Source: an uncultured Muribaculaceae bacterium (GTDB lineage Bacteria; Bacteroidota; Bacteroidia; Bacteroidales; Muribaculaceae). Taken from it: a stretch of 64,000 bases of DNA. The stretch spans positions 19,076-83,075 of the forward strand of contig CAQFOZ010000002.1 of assembly GCA_948788915.1 (NCBI GenBank), written 5' to 3'. The translations under genes were made by a program, and so were the position numbers. The notes beneath the pieces are model-generated. The model was given only the letters and a program-made list of their open reading frames with translations, made no database searches and was not told the DNA's origin. Positions 54,335-62,967 of this stretch are shown here, piece by piece (the first letter of the stretch is position 1; each line of letters starts with the position of its first letter).

Positions 54335-55603
54335 ATGAAATCCAATTCCGACAATACGCTTTTCAGGAATATCCTCAAACTTATAACGGGTGAGGGTATC
54401 GGCAGAGCCATCGGATTCATGGCGGCATTGGTCATCACACGGTTATATACACCGTCCGACTTTGGAATACTTGCGGTCTTCACTTCATTGTGCGCTTTGT
54501 TTTATCCGTTCTGTACGCTTAGATATTGCCTCGCCATTCCATTACATTCCAATGAGAGAGTCGGTATCAACTCACTGGCTGCATGCCTCTGTGTGCTTGT
54601 CATCAACACTGTGATTGCAGGTATCGCATTGCTGTTTTTCCATTCTCCTGTTCTTGCATTCTTCTCTTCCGCGAGCATAGATGCCTTCTGGTATTTTATT
54701 CCGATGGCATTCCTGTTTCACGGAATATCTGAAATACTGTCATATTATTCTACGCGCTACCGCGATTTTACAACAATTGCAAAAGTCTCGGTAGCCCGAA
54801 TGTCAGTCGGAGCATTGACTAAAATAATCCTCGGGATGTTCCGTTTCAACGTCACGGGGCTGCTTATAGGAACCATCATGGCGGAAAGCGGAGGGCTGAC
54901 AATGTTCATACGCGCTTGTTGGAAAAGACTGAAAGCACACGCACGCGATGTGACTTTGGGAAGGATCCGTTTTGTACTTAAACGGTATATCGGCTTTCCG
55001 TTATACCGAGTTCCGTCACAACTACTTCTTATATCCTCCGGAAGTCTCCCAATTCTTTACTTCGCGTGGCATTTCGGCAGCGGCACGACGGGTCAGATCA
55101 GTTTGGCGATAAATTTGTTGTCAGCAACGGTTTCAATCGCAGGCGCATCAGTCGGAAAGGCGTTCTACGGTGAGATCGCTTCACTGGGAATGAGAAACAT
55201 AAAGGAGATCCGCACCCTTACCCTGCGGATAATGACACGACTGTTTGCTATAAGCATCCTCCCTTTTACGCTTATAATCTGTTTCGGACCCTGGATATTC
55301 CAGACCTTCTTCGGAGCCGAATGGACAGATGCAGGAGTTTTTGCCCGCTATCTCTGTTTCTATCTGATATTCCGGTTTGTTTACAGCCCGATAAGCGACG
55401 GCATATTCAATGTGTTCGAGCAGCAGAAACTCGTGTTCCTGCTTGAGGTGTCACGTGTAGTGATTGTGGCCTTGAGTCTCTTTATATCTTACCTCTATAG
55501 CTTTTCCGTTGCTTATACAATTATCATTTACAGCCTCGCCCTTACAGTCCAATATATACTCTCCATTCTTTTGGTGTTTCATATTTTAAGAAAAACGTTA
55601 TGA
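54335..55603 (+). CDS. Polysaccharide flippase (Wzx/MATE-like)
   Basis: 422 residues with about twelve membrane helices and basic loops. The N-terminus (NILKLITGEGIGRAIGFMAALVITRLYTPSDFGIL) and the repeated architecture are typical of oligosaccharide flippases of the polysaccharide biosynthesis family. It should move the lipid-linked repeat unit to the periplasmic face. Its stop overlaps the next gene by 4 bp, starting a chain of three overlapping genes. Confidence 0.88.
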   Translation: MKSNSDNTLFRNILKLITGEGIGRAIGFMAALVITRLYTPSDFGILAVFTSLCALFYPFCTLRYCLAIPLHSNERVGINSLAACLCVLVINTVIAGIALLFFHSPVLAFFSSASIDAFWYFIPMAFLFHGISEILSYYSTRYRDFTTIAKVSVARMSVGALTKIILGMFRFNVTGLLIGTIMAESGGLTMFIRACWKRLKAHARDVTLGRIRFVLKRYIGFPLYRVPSQLLLISSGSLPILYFAWHFGSGTTGQISLAINLLSATVSIAGASVGKAFYGEIASLGMRNIKEIRTLTLRIMTRLFAISILPFTLIICFGPWIFQTFFGAEWTDAGVFARYLCFYLIFRFVYSPISDGIFNVFEQQKLVFLLEVSRVVIVALSLFISYLYSFSVAYTIIIYSLALTVQYILSILLVFHILRKTL

Positions 55604-56748
55604 GTAAGATTTGTTTTGTAACATATCATAATTGGAGCACCAAAAGGCATGGAGGTTTCCATCAGTTTGCCCGATATTGCGCCGAAACAGGTAATGATGT
55701 GATCTTCTTTAGCTTCAGCCGCCCATACCATATCAGATTAATGCATGACGAAAGACTGAACAAAAATGTACTTAAAGAACTGACAGCAGGCAAGGAATAC
55801 AAAGTGGGCAAAGGGAAAGTCATCAATGTAACCTGGCCCACATTGGCCATACCGGTGCGATTTAGAAGATTTATGCCTTATTGGCTGGTCGAATGGGCTG
55901 TAACGAAGTCATTTACGTCTTTCACCAAATTTAAAGAGAAATGGCTTGAGGGCACAGACTGTTTTGTCTTTGAGTCTTGCGATGCATTGTTGCTTGCCCC
56001 TAAAATAAAACTTCTTTTCCCTGATGCCAGGCTGATATACCGTCTATCAGATCCAATGTGGGAACTCTCTGCTGACTTCCATGCCGGGAAGGAGGAGAAA
56101 AGAATGATTGAACTTGCAGATAAAATACTTACAGTCAACGAAGAGTCTATAGAAGGATATATGAAAACTTTTCCCGATGTCTATGACAAGGAGAAATTCA
56201 TCTGCATATTCAATGGAGTTGATCTTGCCGCATATAAGAAGAACTATCCTAAACCGGACCTGCTGAGACATCAAAAGACGGCATGCTATATCGGAGGCAG
56301 CCAACCTGACTGGAATTTAATAGAAACAGCCGCCCGGGCTCTGCCTGACATTCGGTTTGTTGTCATCACCCCTTATCAGAAGAGCGAGGAATGCAAAAAA
56401 GCAACTGACATAATGGGAAATATCTATTATATCCCGGGAATATATCCTGAGGAAGTACCGCAGTGGATAACAAACTGCGACATAGTCATACAGCCTTATC
56501 CCAAATCCTCAGGTCTTCTTGACAAGGTGAGTCTTGGGCTTACTGCACAAAATTACAAAGCTATGGCTGCAGGTAAACCTATTGTGACACACGGACTCCC
56601 TCTTGGATTAAAAAAATACGGTCTCTTCACATCTGACAACGCCGATGATTTTATCAAGGGTATAAAAGAGGCTTTTGACAAAGGAAAACCAACCTACAAT
56701 CTTGACCTGGGTAGTAGAAATTTATCAGAAATTGGTAAAAGAGTATGA
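55600..56748 (+). CDS. GT-B glycosyltransferase (GumK-like possible)
   Basis: 382 residues. The N-terminal domain starts KICFVTYHNWSTKRHGGFHQFARY; the second domain has ACYIGGSQPDWNLIETAARALP and a nucleotide-binding NYKAMAAGKPIVTHGLP block. Overall layout resembles GumK-type glucuronosyltransferases, in which case it would add an acidic sugar, but that is inference. Overlaps by 4 bp both the flippase and the GT32 gene. Confidence 0.78.
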   Translation: MSKICFVTYHNWSTKRHGGFHQFARYCAETGNDVIFFSFSRPYHIRLMHDERLNKNVLKELTAGKEYKVGKGKVINVTWPTLAIPVRFRRFMPYWLVEWAVTKSFTSFTKFKEKWLEGTDCFVFESCDALLLAPKIKLLFPDARLIYRLSDPMWELSADFHAGKEEKRMIELADKILTVNEESIEGYMKTFPDVYDKEKFICIFNGVDLAAYKKNYPKPDLLRHQKTACYIGGSQPDWNLIETAARALPDIRFVVITPYQKSEECKKATDIMGNIYYIPGIYPEEVPQWITNCDIVIQPYPKSSGLLDKVSLGLTAQNYKAMAAGKPIVTHGLPLGLKKYGLFTSDNADDFIKGIKEAFDKGKPTYNLDLGSRNLSEIGKRV

Positions 56749-57446
56749 TACCTAAAATAATACATATATGTTGGTTTAGCGGCGATCCTTACCCGCCATT
56801 GGTTCAGAAATGTATTGAATCGTGGAAAACTATTTTGCCGGGATATAGGATAGTGCTGTGGGATAAGAACAGCATTGATATCGAATCAAACTTATGGCTA
56901 AAACAAACCCTCGAACGGAAGATGTACGCGTTTGCGGCAGATTACATACGGTTTTACGCATTATATACAATGGGCGGTATATATCTTGACTCGGACGTGG
57001 AAGTGATCAGACCGTTTGATGATCTACTTGACAGAAAAGAGTTTGTGGGAGAAGAGTACGGTGGAGACGTCGAGGCCGCTGTAATCGGATCTGTGCCGGG
57101 AAACAGATGGATAAAGGAATGTCTGGACTATTATTCCAACAAACCATTTATAAAGAATGACGGAACTATGGATCTGAGGCCTGTCCCATTGCTTGTCTCG
57201 GAGATGGCGGCAAAACATAATATAGAGGTACTTCCGTATGATTGTTTTTCACCTAAAAACTATATTACCGGTTTGATCTCATGTTCTGGTTCCACATACT
57301 GCATCCATCATTTTGATGGGAAATGGTTGTCAAAAGGAACTCTTTATGAGATAAAGAAAATATGTCATAAAGCTCTTTTTTATCTATTTGGGCGGAACGG
57401 TCATAATAGATTGATAAAACTTTTTCGCAGTGGCAGATTCAATTAA
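56745..57446 (+). CDS. GT32 (capsular polysaccharide synthesis) glycosyltransferase
   Basis: 233 residues. Opens with IPKIIHICWFSG and carries AADYIRFYALYTMGGIYLDSDVEV, the DXD-containing block diagnostic for the OCH1/GT32 group used in bacterial capsule synthesis. Single-domain cytosolic enzyme. ATG overlaps the upstream stop (ATGA). It is the last gene of the overlapping set; a promoter-like box and a relic lie immediately after. Confidence 0.88.
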   Translation: MIPKIIHICWFSGDPYPPLVQKCIESWKTILPGYRIVLWDKNSIDIESNLWLKQTLERKMYAFAADYIRFYALYTMGGIYLDSDVEVIRPFDDLLDRKEFVGEEYGGDVEAAVIGSVPGNRWIKECLDYYSNKPFIKNDGTMDLRPVPLLVSEMAAKHNIEVLPYDCFSPKNYITGLISCSGSTYCIHHFDGKWLSKGTLYEIKKICHKALFYLFGRNGHNRLIKLFRSGRFN

Positions 57447-57640
57447 CATTATTTTGCTGCAAGCAAAATATCAGTTAACTTTGCTCGCAAAACGGCAGAT
57501 GATTGATGGCGTTTGGGAAAACGCCAGAAGGATCGGTTGTGATGAAGTCAAAAACACTCATTTTCTATATTTATGTTTAATTTGGTTTAATTCAGACAGG
57601 CTCCAGAAAACTGTTAAATTTATTTTCAGTAAACCTAACT
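57447..57640 (+). promoter_or_regulatory. Promoter-like segment and hairpin inside the polysaccharide locus
   Basis: A box TAACTTTG at 57476-57483 has TTTGC about 23 bp upstream, as in good Bacteroidetes promoters. About 25 bp downstream lies a short hairpin GGCGTTT / AAAACGCC (57508-57525). Whether this drives the small frame at 57641 and the GT4 gene, or a short RNA, cannot be decided. A 76-residue frame through the segment looks non-coding. Confidence 0.45.
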
Positions 57641-57796
57641 ATGAGTATACGTGGGATTAAAAAGATAATAAGATCTGCCATAAACAGATATCATGAGTCA
57701 AGCTCATTATATTATGAGATTCGCGATACGCGGTTTGATTTACGCAGGCTCCAACTCCTACAATTCAAGAAGTTGACTAACACCTTTATAATTTAG
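57641..57796 (+). CDS. Small ORF, 51 residues, possible gene remnant
   Basis: ATG 57641 to TAG 57796. The product is basic (SIRGIKKIIRSAINRYHESS then RFDLRRLQLLQFKK) and helical, like the N-terminal amphipathic start of a transferase, but nothing continues in any frame. Probably the stub of a deleted polysaccharide gene; a real small protein is less likely. Confidence 0.25.
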   Translation: MSIRGIKKIIRSAINRYHESSSLYYEIRDTRFDLRRLQLLQFKKLTNTFII

Positions 57797-57816
57797 CGAA
57801 CTATAATAGTTTTCAA

Positions 57817-58998
57817 ATGAAAAAGACTATCATACATATTGCACCATGTGCTATTTGGATTCGGGGCAAAGGGAAATGCATGCCTTCTATCTATCGTCCT
57901 ATCAAGGGGTTGGCAGATAATGGATATGACAACATATATATAACAGATTCTTCTTATGCAAGACCTGATGAAGATTCTGAAGAGGGGATAACTGTTATTA
58001 AAGTAAATAATCCTTTTACGAGATTCTCCAATACTCGAATTTACATACTGTTTTTTTATATTCCCATCATTTATTCGCTTCTTCTTTATCATGCCATAAG
58101 AATAGCAAGAAAGAGAGATGTGGCTGTTGTATATTCTCATACCCCTCGGGTTGCATTAGTCGGATATATACTTGCCAAGATATTTAAAGCGAAATATGTT
58201 GAGAGATTTTATGGTGTTGGAAGCGTCAAAAGTCCTCGGGGCAAATCTTGGGGCTTATTGCTCAAGCAGGCTTTCTGGTATCCTGCGGATTTGTATATCA
58301 TCGCAAATGATGGCTCAAATGGATATGAATATGCACTGAAAAGGGGTGTTCCACCTTATAAGATTGCCTTCCTTCGTAATGGAATAGATAAAGTAGAGAA
58401 TTTAACAAAGGATGAATCTTTATATAAAGAGCTTGCTCCAAACAATGAGAAACTTTTACTCTCTGTTTCTCAGCTTACTTCTTCAAAGAATATAGATAAA
58501 ATAATAGTAGCATTCTATGAAGCATCAAAGATCTTACCCAATACACGGTTAGTTATTGTTGGCGACGGGGTAAAACAGAAGATGTTGGAAAAAAAGGCAT
58601 CACAATTGGGAATTTCTGACCGTATAAGTTTTGTCGGACTAATTGAGCAGAAAGATGTGTTCAAGTATCATAGTGTTGCTGATATATTTATCAGTATGAA
58701 CGAAATCAGCAGTCTTTCAAATGCCGTTTTTGAGGCAATGAGTTGTGGAAAATGTGTGATAGCCTTAGATCGCGGTGGAACCCGAGAATTAATCAAAGAT
58801 GGAGAAAACGGAATAGTAATAAAATCGTATGAGGAACTGAAAGACGCGATAATAAGATGTCTTTCAGATTCCGACATGATATCCCGATTAGGCTTTGAGG
58901 CAAAAAAAACAGTCGACGCATCCCCCTCTTGGGACGAAAGGGTTCAACGGGAAGTTGAACTGATAAACAGTTTATGCGAAAACAACATCCATCAGTAA
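57817..58998 (+). CDS. GT4 family glycosyltransferase
   Basis: 393 residues, GT-B fold. The acceptor domain opens IIHIAPCAIWIRGKGKCMPS, passes a hydrophobic hairpin near residues 75-95, and the donor domain shows LLSVSQLTSSKNIDKII, LVIVGDGVKQKMLEKKA, ISFVGLIEQKDV and NAVFEAMSCGKCVIALDRGG, the EX7E region of GT4. It transfers a sugar in repeat-unit assembly. AT-richer codon use than the upstream set suggests separate acquisition. Confidence 0.88.
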   Translation: MKKTIIHIAPCAIWIRGKGKCMPSIYRPIKGLADNGYDNIYITDSSYARPDEDSEEGITVIKVNNPFTRFSNTRIYILFFYIPIIYSLLLYHAIRIARKRDVAVVYSHTPRVALVGYILAKIFKAKYVERFYGVGSVKSPRGKSWGLLLKQAFWYPADLYIIANDGSNGYEYALKRGVPPYKIAFLRNGIDKVENLTKDESLYKELAPNNEKLLLSVSQLTSSKNIDKIIVAFYEASKILPNTRLVIVGDGVKQKMLEKKASQLGISDRISFVGLIEQKDVFKYHSVADIFISMNEISSLSNAVFEAMSCGKCVIALDRGGTRELIKDGENGIVIKSYEELKDAIIRCLSDSDMISRLGFEAKKTVDASPSWDERVQREVELINSLCENNIHQ

Positions 58999-59024
58999 AT
59001 TAATTTGTGATATGACAGAGAATT

Positions 59025-59904
59025 ATGAGAAAAAAAATAGATTTTGTTACGCTACTGGTTCCGGGGTGTGGACAGGTTTGCCCCTTGGATAGACAAGGTG
59101 CATCTTGTCACCTGCGGGCAGATACCGGAGTGGCTGAATCTGGATGCACCCAGACTGCACTTCGTGAGACATTCAGACTTTATCCCGGCTGAATTTCTGC
59201 CAACGTTCAAATCAAGTGCCATTCAGATGAATCTGCACCGCATAGAAGGACTGTCCGAGCATTTTGTTTTATTTGATGACGATATGTTTCTGATTGACAA
59301 AGTCAGACCGGAAAGCTTCTTCAGGAATGGCTTGCCATGTGACAAGGCCGCATTAAACACCTTAAGCCCCAAGCAATATATTATGCATCGGATGGTGAAT
59401 AACCTGATTGTCATCAATAATTCTTTTGACAAACACAAAATACTGCGCAATCATTTCCGGAAATGGTTCTCGCTTCAGACGGGAACCGAGCTGTTGCGCA
59501 CACTCCTGTTATTGCCATGGCGCGCCTTTACAGGTTTATACGACCCTCACCTGTCGCAGGCATTCCTTAAATCCACTTTTGAGGAAATATGGCAGAAACA
59601 CGAGGATGTTATGCTACGTACAATGGCCTCTCGGTTCAGATGCATCACAGATGTCTCCATATGGCTGTTCCGTTACTGGCAACTGGCAAAAGGGGACTTT
59701 ACACCGTTTAATGTAGAAAAAGATGGTGTCTTTTTCCAAATAAGCGATTCTATTTTGAATAAGATTGTCAAGACCATTGAACATCAGAAGAAAAGGATCG
59801 TTTGTCTGAATGACGGAGAAGTATCATCTTTTGACTCTGCAAAAGAACGGATAAACACCGCTTTCCAGAAAATCTTGCCGGAGAAATCATCGTTTGAGAT
59901 ATAA
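59025..59904 (+). pseudogene. Stealth-type polysaccharide phosphotransferase with internal deletion
   Basis: ATG 59025 opens MRKKIDFVTLL, the start of a Stealth CR1 domain (normally IDFV followed by W-V-D-G). It is then joined, in a different frame, to LLRYWFRGVDRFAPWIDKVHLVTCGQ, which is the CR2 start. The downstream frame (TTG 59044 to 59904) continues with PTFKSSAIQMNLHRIEGLSEHFVLFDDDMFL and later CR3/CR4-like segments to the stop. The CR1 WVDG segment and about 30-50 residues are missing. Stealth proteins transfer sugar-1-phosphate from UDP-sugars into capsule. The frame break suggests loss of function; a TTG-initiated short form is possible but would lack the CR1 active-site part. Confidence 0.72.
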
Positions 59905-59941
59905 GGAGAAGTGAATACCGCTTTGTTCCTGAATATAACCC

Positions 59942-59984
59942 AAAGGGTATAATTTAAAATGCGATAAATTATATTATACCCTTT
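59942..59984 (+). terminator. Hairpin downstream of the Stealth-like gene
   Basis: AAAGGGTATAA pairs with TTATACCCTTT; inner TTTA/TAAA extends it with a small bulge. Probably the terminator of the polysaccharide locus. Confidence 0.6.
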
Positions 59985-60089
59985 ATGGTGTATCTCCAGA
60001 TACGCTACCACTCATAGACAATCTCAACCGATTATGAAGCCATATAACAGAAAAAGCCCTGCCGAAGCAAAGCTTTATAAAATGTCTTG

Positions 60090-60108
60090 AAGTCACAATT
60101 TGTGACTT
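60090..60108. promoter_or_regulatory. Perfect 19-bp palindrome at the RhuM gene 3' end
   Basis: AAGTCACAATTTGTGACTT: 9-bp arms with one central base. It overlaps the RhuM stop codon by one base. It could be an operator or the core of a terminator. In the plus frame it reads LKSQFVTL, a phrase known from ORF6N proteins, so it may also be a fragment of such a gene. Confidence 0.5.
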
Positions 60109-61004
60109 TAAATATTAGAGAGAATATAGTCCGGAGAAATTTCCAGTTTTGAGAATGCAAAAAGTTTCTTGCCCAGGTCTTTAATGGATGCCCCTATATG
60201 ATAAAGCGCATCATCAATAATCAGGAACCGGTCATGGATTCTGTCTGCCGTCCTTACATCTATGGGCGCATACTGACGGTTATGCCTGCTGACGCTTTGA
60301 CGGAATGTGCGGCTTATCTCTCCGGTATATATCAACGCCGACACATTGTCATTACGGTTATCAAGCTGGACTAACACAGATTCATCAACATAGTTGTCAA
60401 TAAGGATAACCCTCTTATTCGCGCTCTTGATAAGACGACAAATAAACTCATGCGCATCAAATATCTGTCCGTTGAAGAATACACCCTCTTTAGGCGGTAA
60501 GGATGTGCGGATGAAGAAATCAACCTTGTCGGTCAGATCATCGAGCCTTTTATCATGTTCCAGCAAACGTCGGTCAATACGGCTCTCCATTTGTAATAGC
60601 CGTTGGTTGACGTTATAACCACGCAAAAGATAATCTTTCAGAATTTTATTGGCCCATATGCGGAACTGGGTGCCACGGATGGATTTTACCCTATAACCGA
60701 CTGATATTATAACATCCAGCGAATAGAACTTCGTCTTGTATCGTTTGCCGTCGGCGGCAGTTAGTAAGGATTCCTTACATACTGAAGATTCCTCTAATTC
60801 TCCTTCCTTGAATATATTGCGGATATGTAGAGTAATGTTGTTTCTTGTAGTTTGGAACAACTCCGTCATCTGCGCCTGTGTCAGCCATACGGTCTCATTC
60901 TCCACTCTGACATCCAATGACAGAGTAGAATCAGGCTGATAAAGGATTATTTCATTCTCTTTATCAGACTGCAAGTTGCTATTGTTATTGTCTATTTCGT
61001 TCAT
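60108..61004 (-). CDS. RhuM-family protein with PLD-like C-terminus
   Basis: 298 residues from ATG 61004; a longer frame to 61049 covers the -7 box (TAACTTTG, 61032-61025) and is not used. The N-terminal domain (about 25-170) is RhuM-like: VRVENETVWLTQAQMTELFQTTRNNITLHI, then KFYSLDVIISVGYRVKSIRGTQFRIWANKIL. The C-terminal part resembles one phospholipase-D-like unit (ANKRVILIDNYVDESVL and HDRFLIID, an HxR-x4-D version of HxK-x4-D). RhuM proteins occur in mobile and pathogenicity islands; molecular role unknown. It lies between the polysaccharide locus and the beta-lactamase region. Confidence 0.85.
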   Translation of the reverse strand: MNEIDNNNSNLQSDKENEIILYQPDSTLSLDVRVENETVWLTQAQMTELFQTTRNNITLHIRNIFKEGELEESSVCKESLLTAADGKRYKTKFYSLDVIISVGYRVKSIRGTQFRIWANKILKDYLLRGYNVNQRLLQMESRIDRRLLEHDKRLDDLTDKVDFFIRTSLPPKEGVFFNGQIFDAHEFICRLIKSANKRVILIDNYVDESVLVQLDNRNDNVSALIYTGEISRTFRQSVSRHNRQYAPIDVRTADRIHDRFLIIDDALYHIGASIKDLGKKLFAFSKLEISPDYILSNI

Positions 61005-61024
61005 TGGTGTCTTGATTTCAAATA

Positions 61025-61032
61025 CAAAGTTA
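61025..61032 (-). promoter_or_regulatory. -7 promoter box for the RhuM gene
   Basis: The minus strand reads TAACTTTG; it lies inside the longer open frame and so fixes the start at 61004 with a leader of about 17 nt. Confidence 0.6.
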
Positions 61033-61098
61033 CGAAAAATAATCGGCAAACCAGCAGTTTAATGAACAATTGAAAATACTACGGTACACTCCTCTTGT

Positions 61099-61289
61099 TT
61101 AAGAAACTGTTTAAATTTATTACGAAAATTTTTATATAATAGTTCTTTCGGTAATTTTGAGGTTCTTTCTGGCTGTTTCCGCCAAGTTTCGGCGGTCAAA
61201 ACCGATAGGTTTCTCCCTTCTCAACTCGCGAAAACCTCTCAAAAACAACTCTCAAAATCCCTCGAAAATAAATTTAAACAGTTTCTTAA
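61099..61289. repeat. Inverted-end repeat element B4 (TTAAGAAACTG class)
   Basis: Perfect 23-bp inverted ends: left 61099-61121 begins TTAAGAAACTGTTTAAATTT, right 61267-61289 is its exact complement. Inside, TTTTGAGGTT pairs with AACCTCTCAAAA and the apex is CCGCC..GGCGG. The left 50 bp recur almost unchanged at the window end (63947), and parts recur in the folD leader. It fills the spacer between the RhuM and beta-lactamase promoters. Confidence 0.85.
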
Positions 61290-61382
61290 TTCCTAATACA
61301 GCCACCATACCCTATTCCCCTTATTTCCCAATAGTACGCCCTTTTGCATTTACCCTTCCCATATTATTTCGCCATAATTATT

Positions 61383-61390
61383 TACCTTTG
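61383..61390 (+). promoter_or_regulatory. -7 promoter box for the beta-lactamase gene
   Basis: TACCTTTG, consensus -7; predicted leader about 34 nt before ATG 61429. Confidence 0.6.
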
Positions 61391-61428
61391 CATCAGATTC
61401 TAAAATCATATATAATTAAACGTATATT

Positions 61429-62385
61429 ATGGCAAAAAAACAGAAAAAGCTCTTGGTCGTTTTGTGTATCGCTTTGGCTTGCATGGCAGCCTTAGCCTAC
61501 TTCTTGTCCCACAGATCAGCCACCCAAAACAATACACCCACACCTGTTACCGACATTCTTACTGACAGCATTTCTCAAATCGTATCAGCCTGCCCCGGTG
61601 AAATCGGAGTGGCAATAATTATCAATAACACTGATACCGTTACGGTTAACAACAAAAGCATTTATCCTATGATGAGTGTATTCAAAGTTCATCAGGCTTT
61701 GGCCCTCTGCAACGACTTCGACAACAAGGGTCTTTCTCTTGATACACTGATAAAGATAAACCGGAACGAACTTAACCCCAACACCTGGAGTCCGATGATG
61801 AAAGACCATCCCGAATCCGAAATATTATTGACAGTGAAGGATCTGCTGAGATACACACTTGCACAAAGTGATAATAATGCAAGCAACCTTTTGTTCAATG
61901 ATATGGTTGACGTCCCCCGGACCGACAGTTTCATTGCCACTCTCATTCCCCGTGCTGATTTTAAGATTGCTTATACGGAAGAGGAAATGGCTGCCGACCA
62001 CAACAAAGCCTACTCCAATTATACATCTCCTCTTGGTGCCGCAATACTGATGAACAGACTCTTTACCGACAGACTTGTCAGCGACGAAAAACAAGACTTC
62101 ATTAAAAAGACACTGTCTGAATGCAAAACAGGCACTGACCGGATTTCCGCTCCGCTTCTTGACAAGAAAGGTGTCGTTATCGCTCATAAAACAGGTTCCG
62201 GTTTTGTCAATGAAAACAGCGTGCTTGCCGCCCACAATGATGTTGCCTACATATGTCTGCCAAATAATGTAAGTTACACCTTGTCTGTGTTTGTCAAAGA
62301 TTTTAAGGGTAATGAGTCTCAAGCGTCAGAATGCATATCACACATCTCAAAATCAGTGTATTCCATACTTACACAAAACCTCTGA
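61429..62385 (+). CDS. CfxA-like class A beta-lactamase
   Basis: 318 residues with an N-terminal signal/anchor (about 8-25). Active-site motifs are complete: Ser83-Val-Phe-Lys86, Ser147-Asp-Asn149, the omega-loop EEEMAADHNKAYSNY, and Lys254-Thr-Gly256. The phrases PMMSVFKVHQALALCNDFDN and LLDKKGVVIAHKTGSG are very close to CfxA enzymes of Bacteroides and Prevotella, with scattered differences, so it is a CfxA-subfamily member rather than one of the widespread alleles. It should hydrolyse cephalosporins and penicillins in the periplasm. CfxA genes often travel on mobilizable elements (Tn4555 type); no mobilisation genes are seen here. Confidence 0.93.
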   Translation: MAKKQKKLLVVLCIALACMAALAYFLSHRSATQNNTPTPVTDILTDSISQIVSACPGEIGVAIIINNTDTVTVNNKSIYPMMSVFKVHQALALCNDFDNKGLSLDTLIKINRNELNPNTWSPMMKDHPESEILLTVKDLLRYTLAQSDNNASNLLFNDMVDVPRTDSFIATLIPRADFKIAYTEEEMAADHNKAYSNYTSPLGAAILMNRLFTDRLVSDEKQDFIKKTLSECKTGTDRISAPLLDKKGVVIAHKTGSGFVNENSVLAAHNDVAYICLPNNVSYTLSVFVKDFKGNESQASECISHISKSVYSILTQNL

Positions 62386-62404
62386 ATAACAAATATATGA
62401 ATTT

Positions 62405-62836
62405 ATGAAGAAGATTACTAAACTGAAAATATGCGACTGGAGTCTGCTGTTTCTCACAATTGCAATCCTTATATCCGGCATTCAGCTTGAAGCCACCCAC
62501 AGCAACGGCCGCACATCAGTCTGGATTCATATAATTGTAGGCTTGTTGTTTACCTTTCTGGTTGCATACCATATATTCCTCCATTTTGGCAACACCAACT
62601 GGTTCGCAAAATTTCACAAACAAAAAAGCCCTGTAACCCGTATTCTCTGGTGGGTGTCTCTCTTCACTTTTGTTACAGGAATCATTACCTTGATTCATTG
62701 GCTGGGAACTTTTACCCATGCCCCTATCGGGGGTGTACATGGAAAGTTAGGCTTTCTTATGATAATCATTTCAGCAGGACACATAATCAAGCGAGTTAAA
62801 TTTTTCAAAAGCAAAAAAGCCGGCACAGGCCATTGA
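62405..62836 (+). CDS. DUF4405-type small membrane protein (cytochrome-like)
   Basis: 143 residues with four membrane helices and conserved His in helices (WIHIIVG, AYHIFLHFG, LIHWLG, SAGHIIKR), the pattern of small heme-b-binding membrane proteins and DUF4405. Electron transfer is possible but unproven. It starts 19 bp after the beta-lactamase stop, so both genes are probably co-transcribed. Confidence 0.7.
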   Translation: MKKITKLKICDWSLLFLTIAILISGIQLEATHSNGRTSVWIHIIVGLLFTFLVAYHIFLHFGNTNWFAKFHKQKSPVTRILWWVSLFTFVTGIITLIHWLGTFTHAPIGGVHGKLGFLMIIISAGHIIKRVKFFKSKKAGTGH

Positions 62837-62967
62837 AATTACCTATTTTTGAGTATTTCACAATCAAAACATTATAACCAACTTTGCACCAGAAAAAAAA
62901 AATACAATGAACTCATTTAGGAAGTACTTAAAAATGAGTCCGGCATGAAAAAGACGAGTTTCTAAAC

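Noticed and set aside
57430..57660. 76-residue plus frame after GT32
   Set aside because: Starts inside the GT32 gene in another frame and runs through a promoter box and hairpin; no family likeness.
62907..62948. 13-codon frame after a CAACTTTGC promoter-like site
   Set aside because: Too short and the box departs from TAnnTTTG; nothing supports translation.
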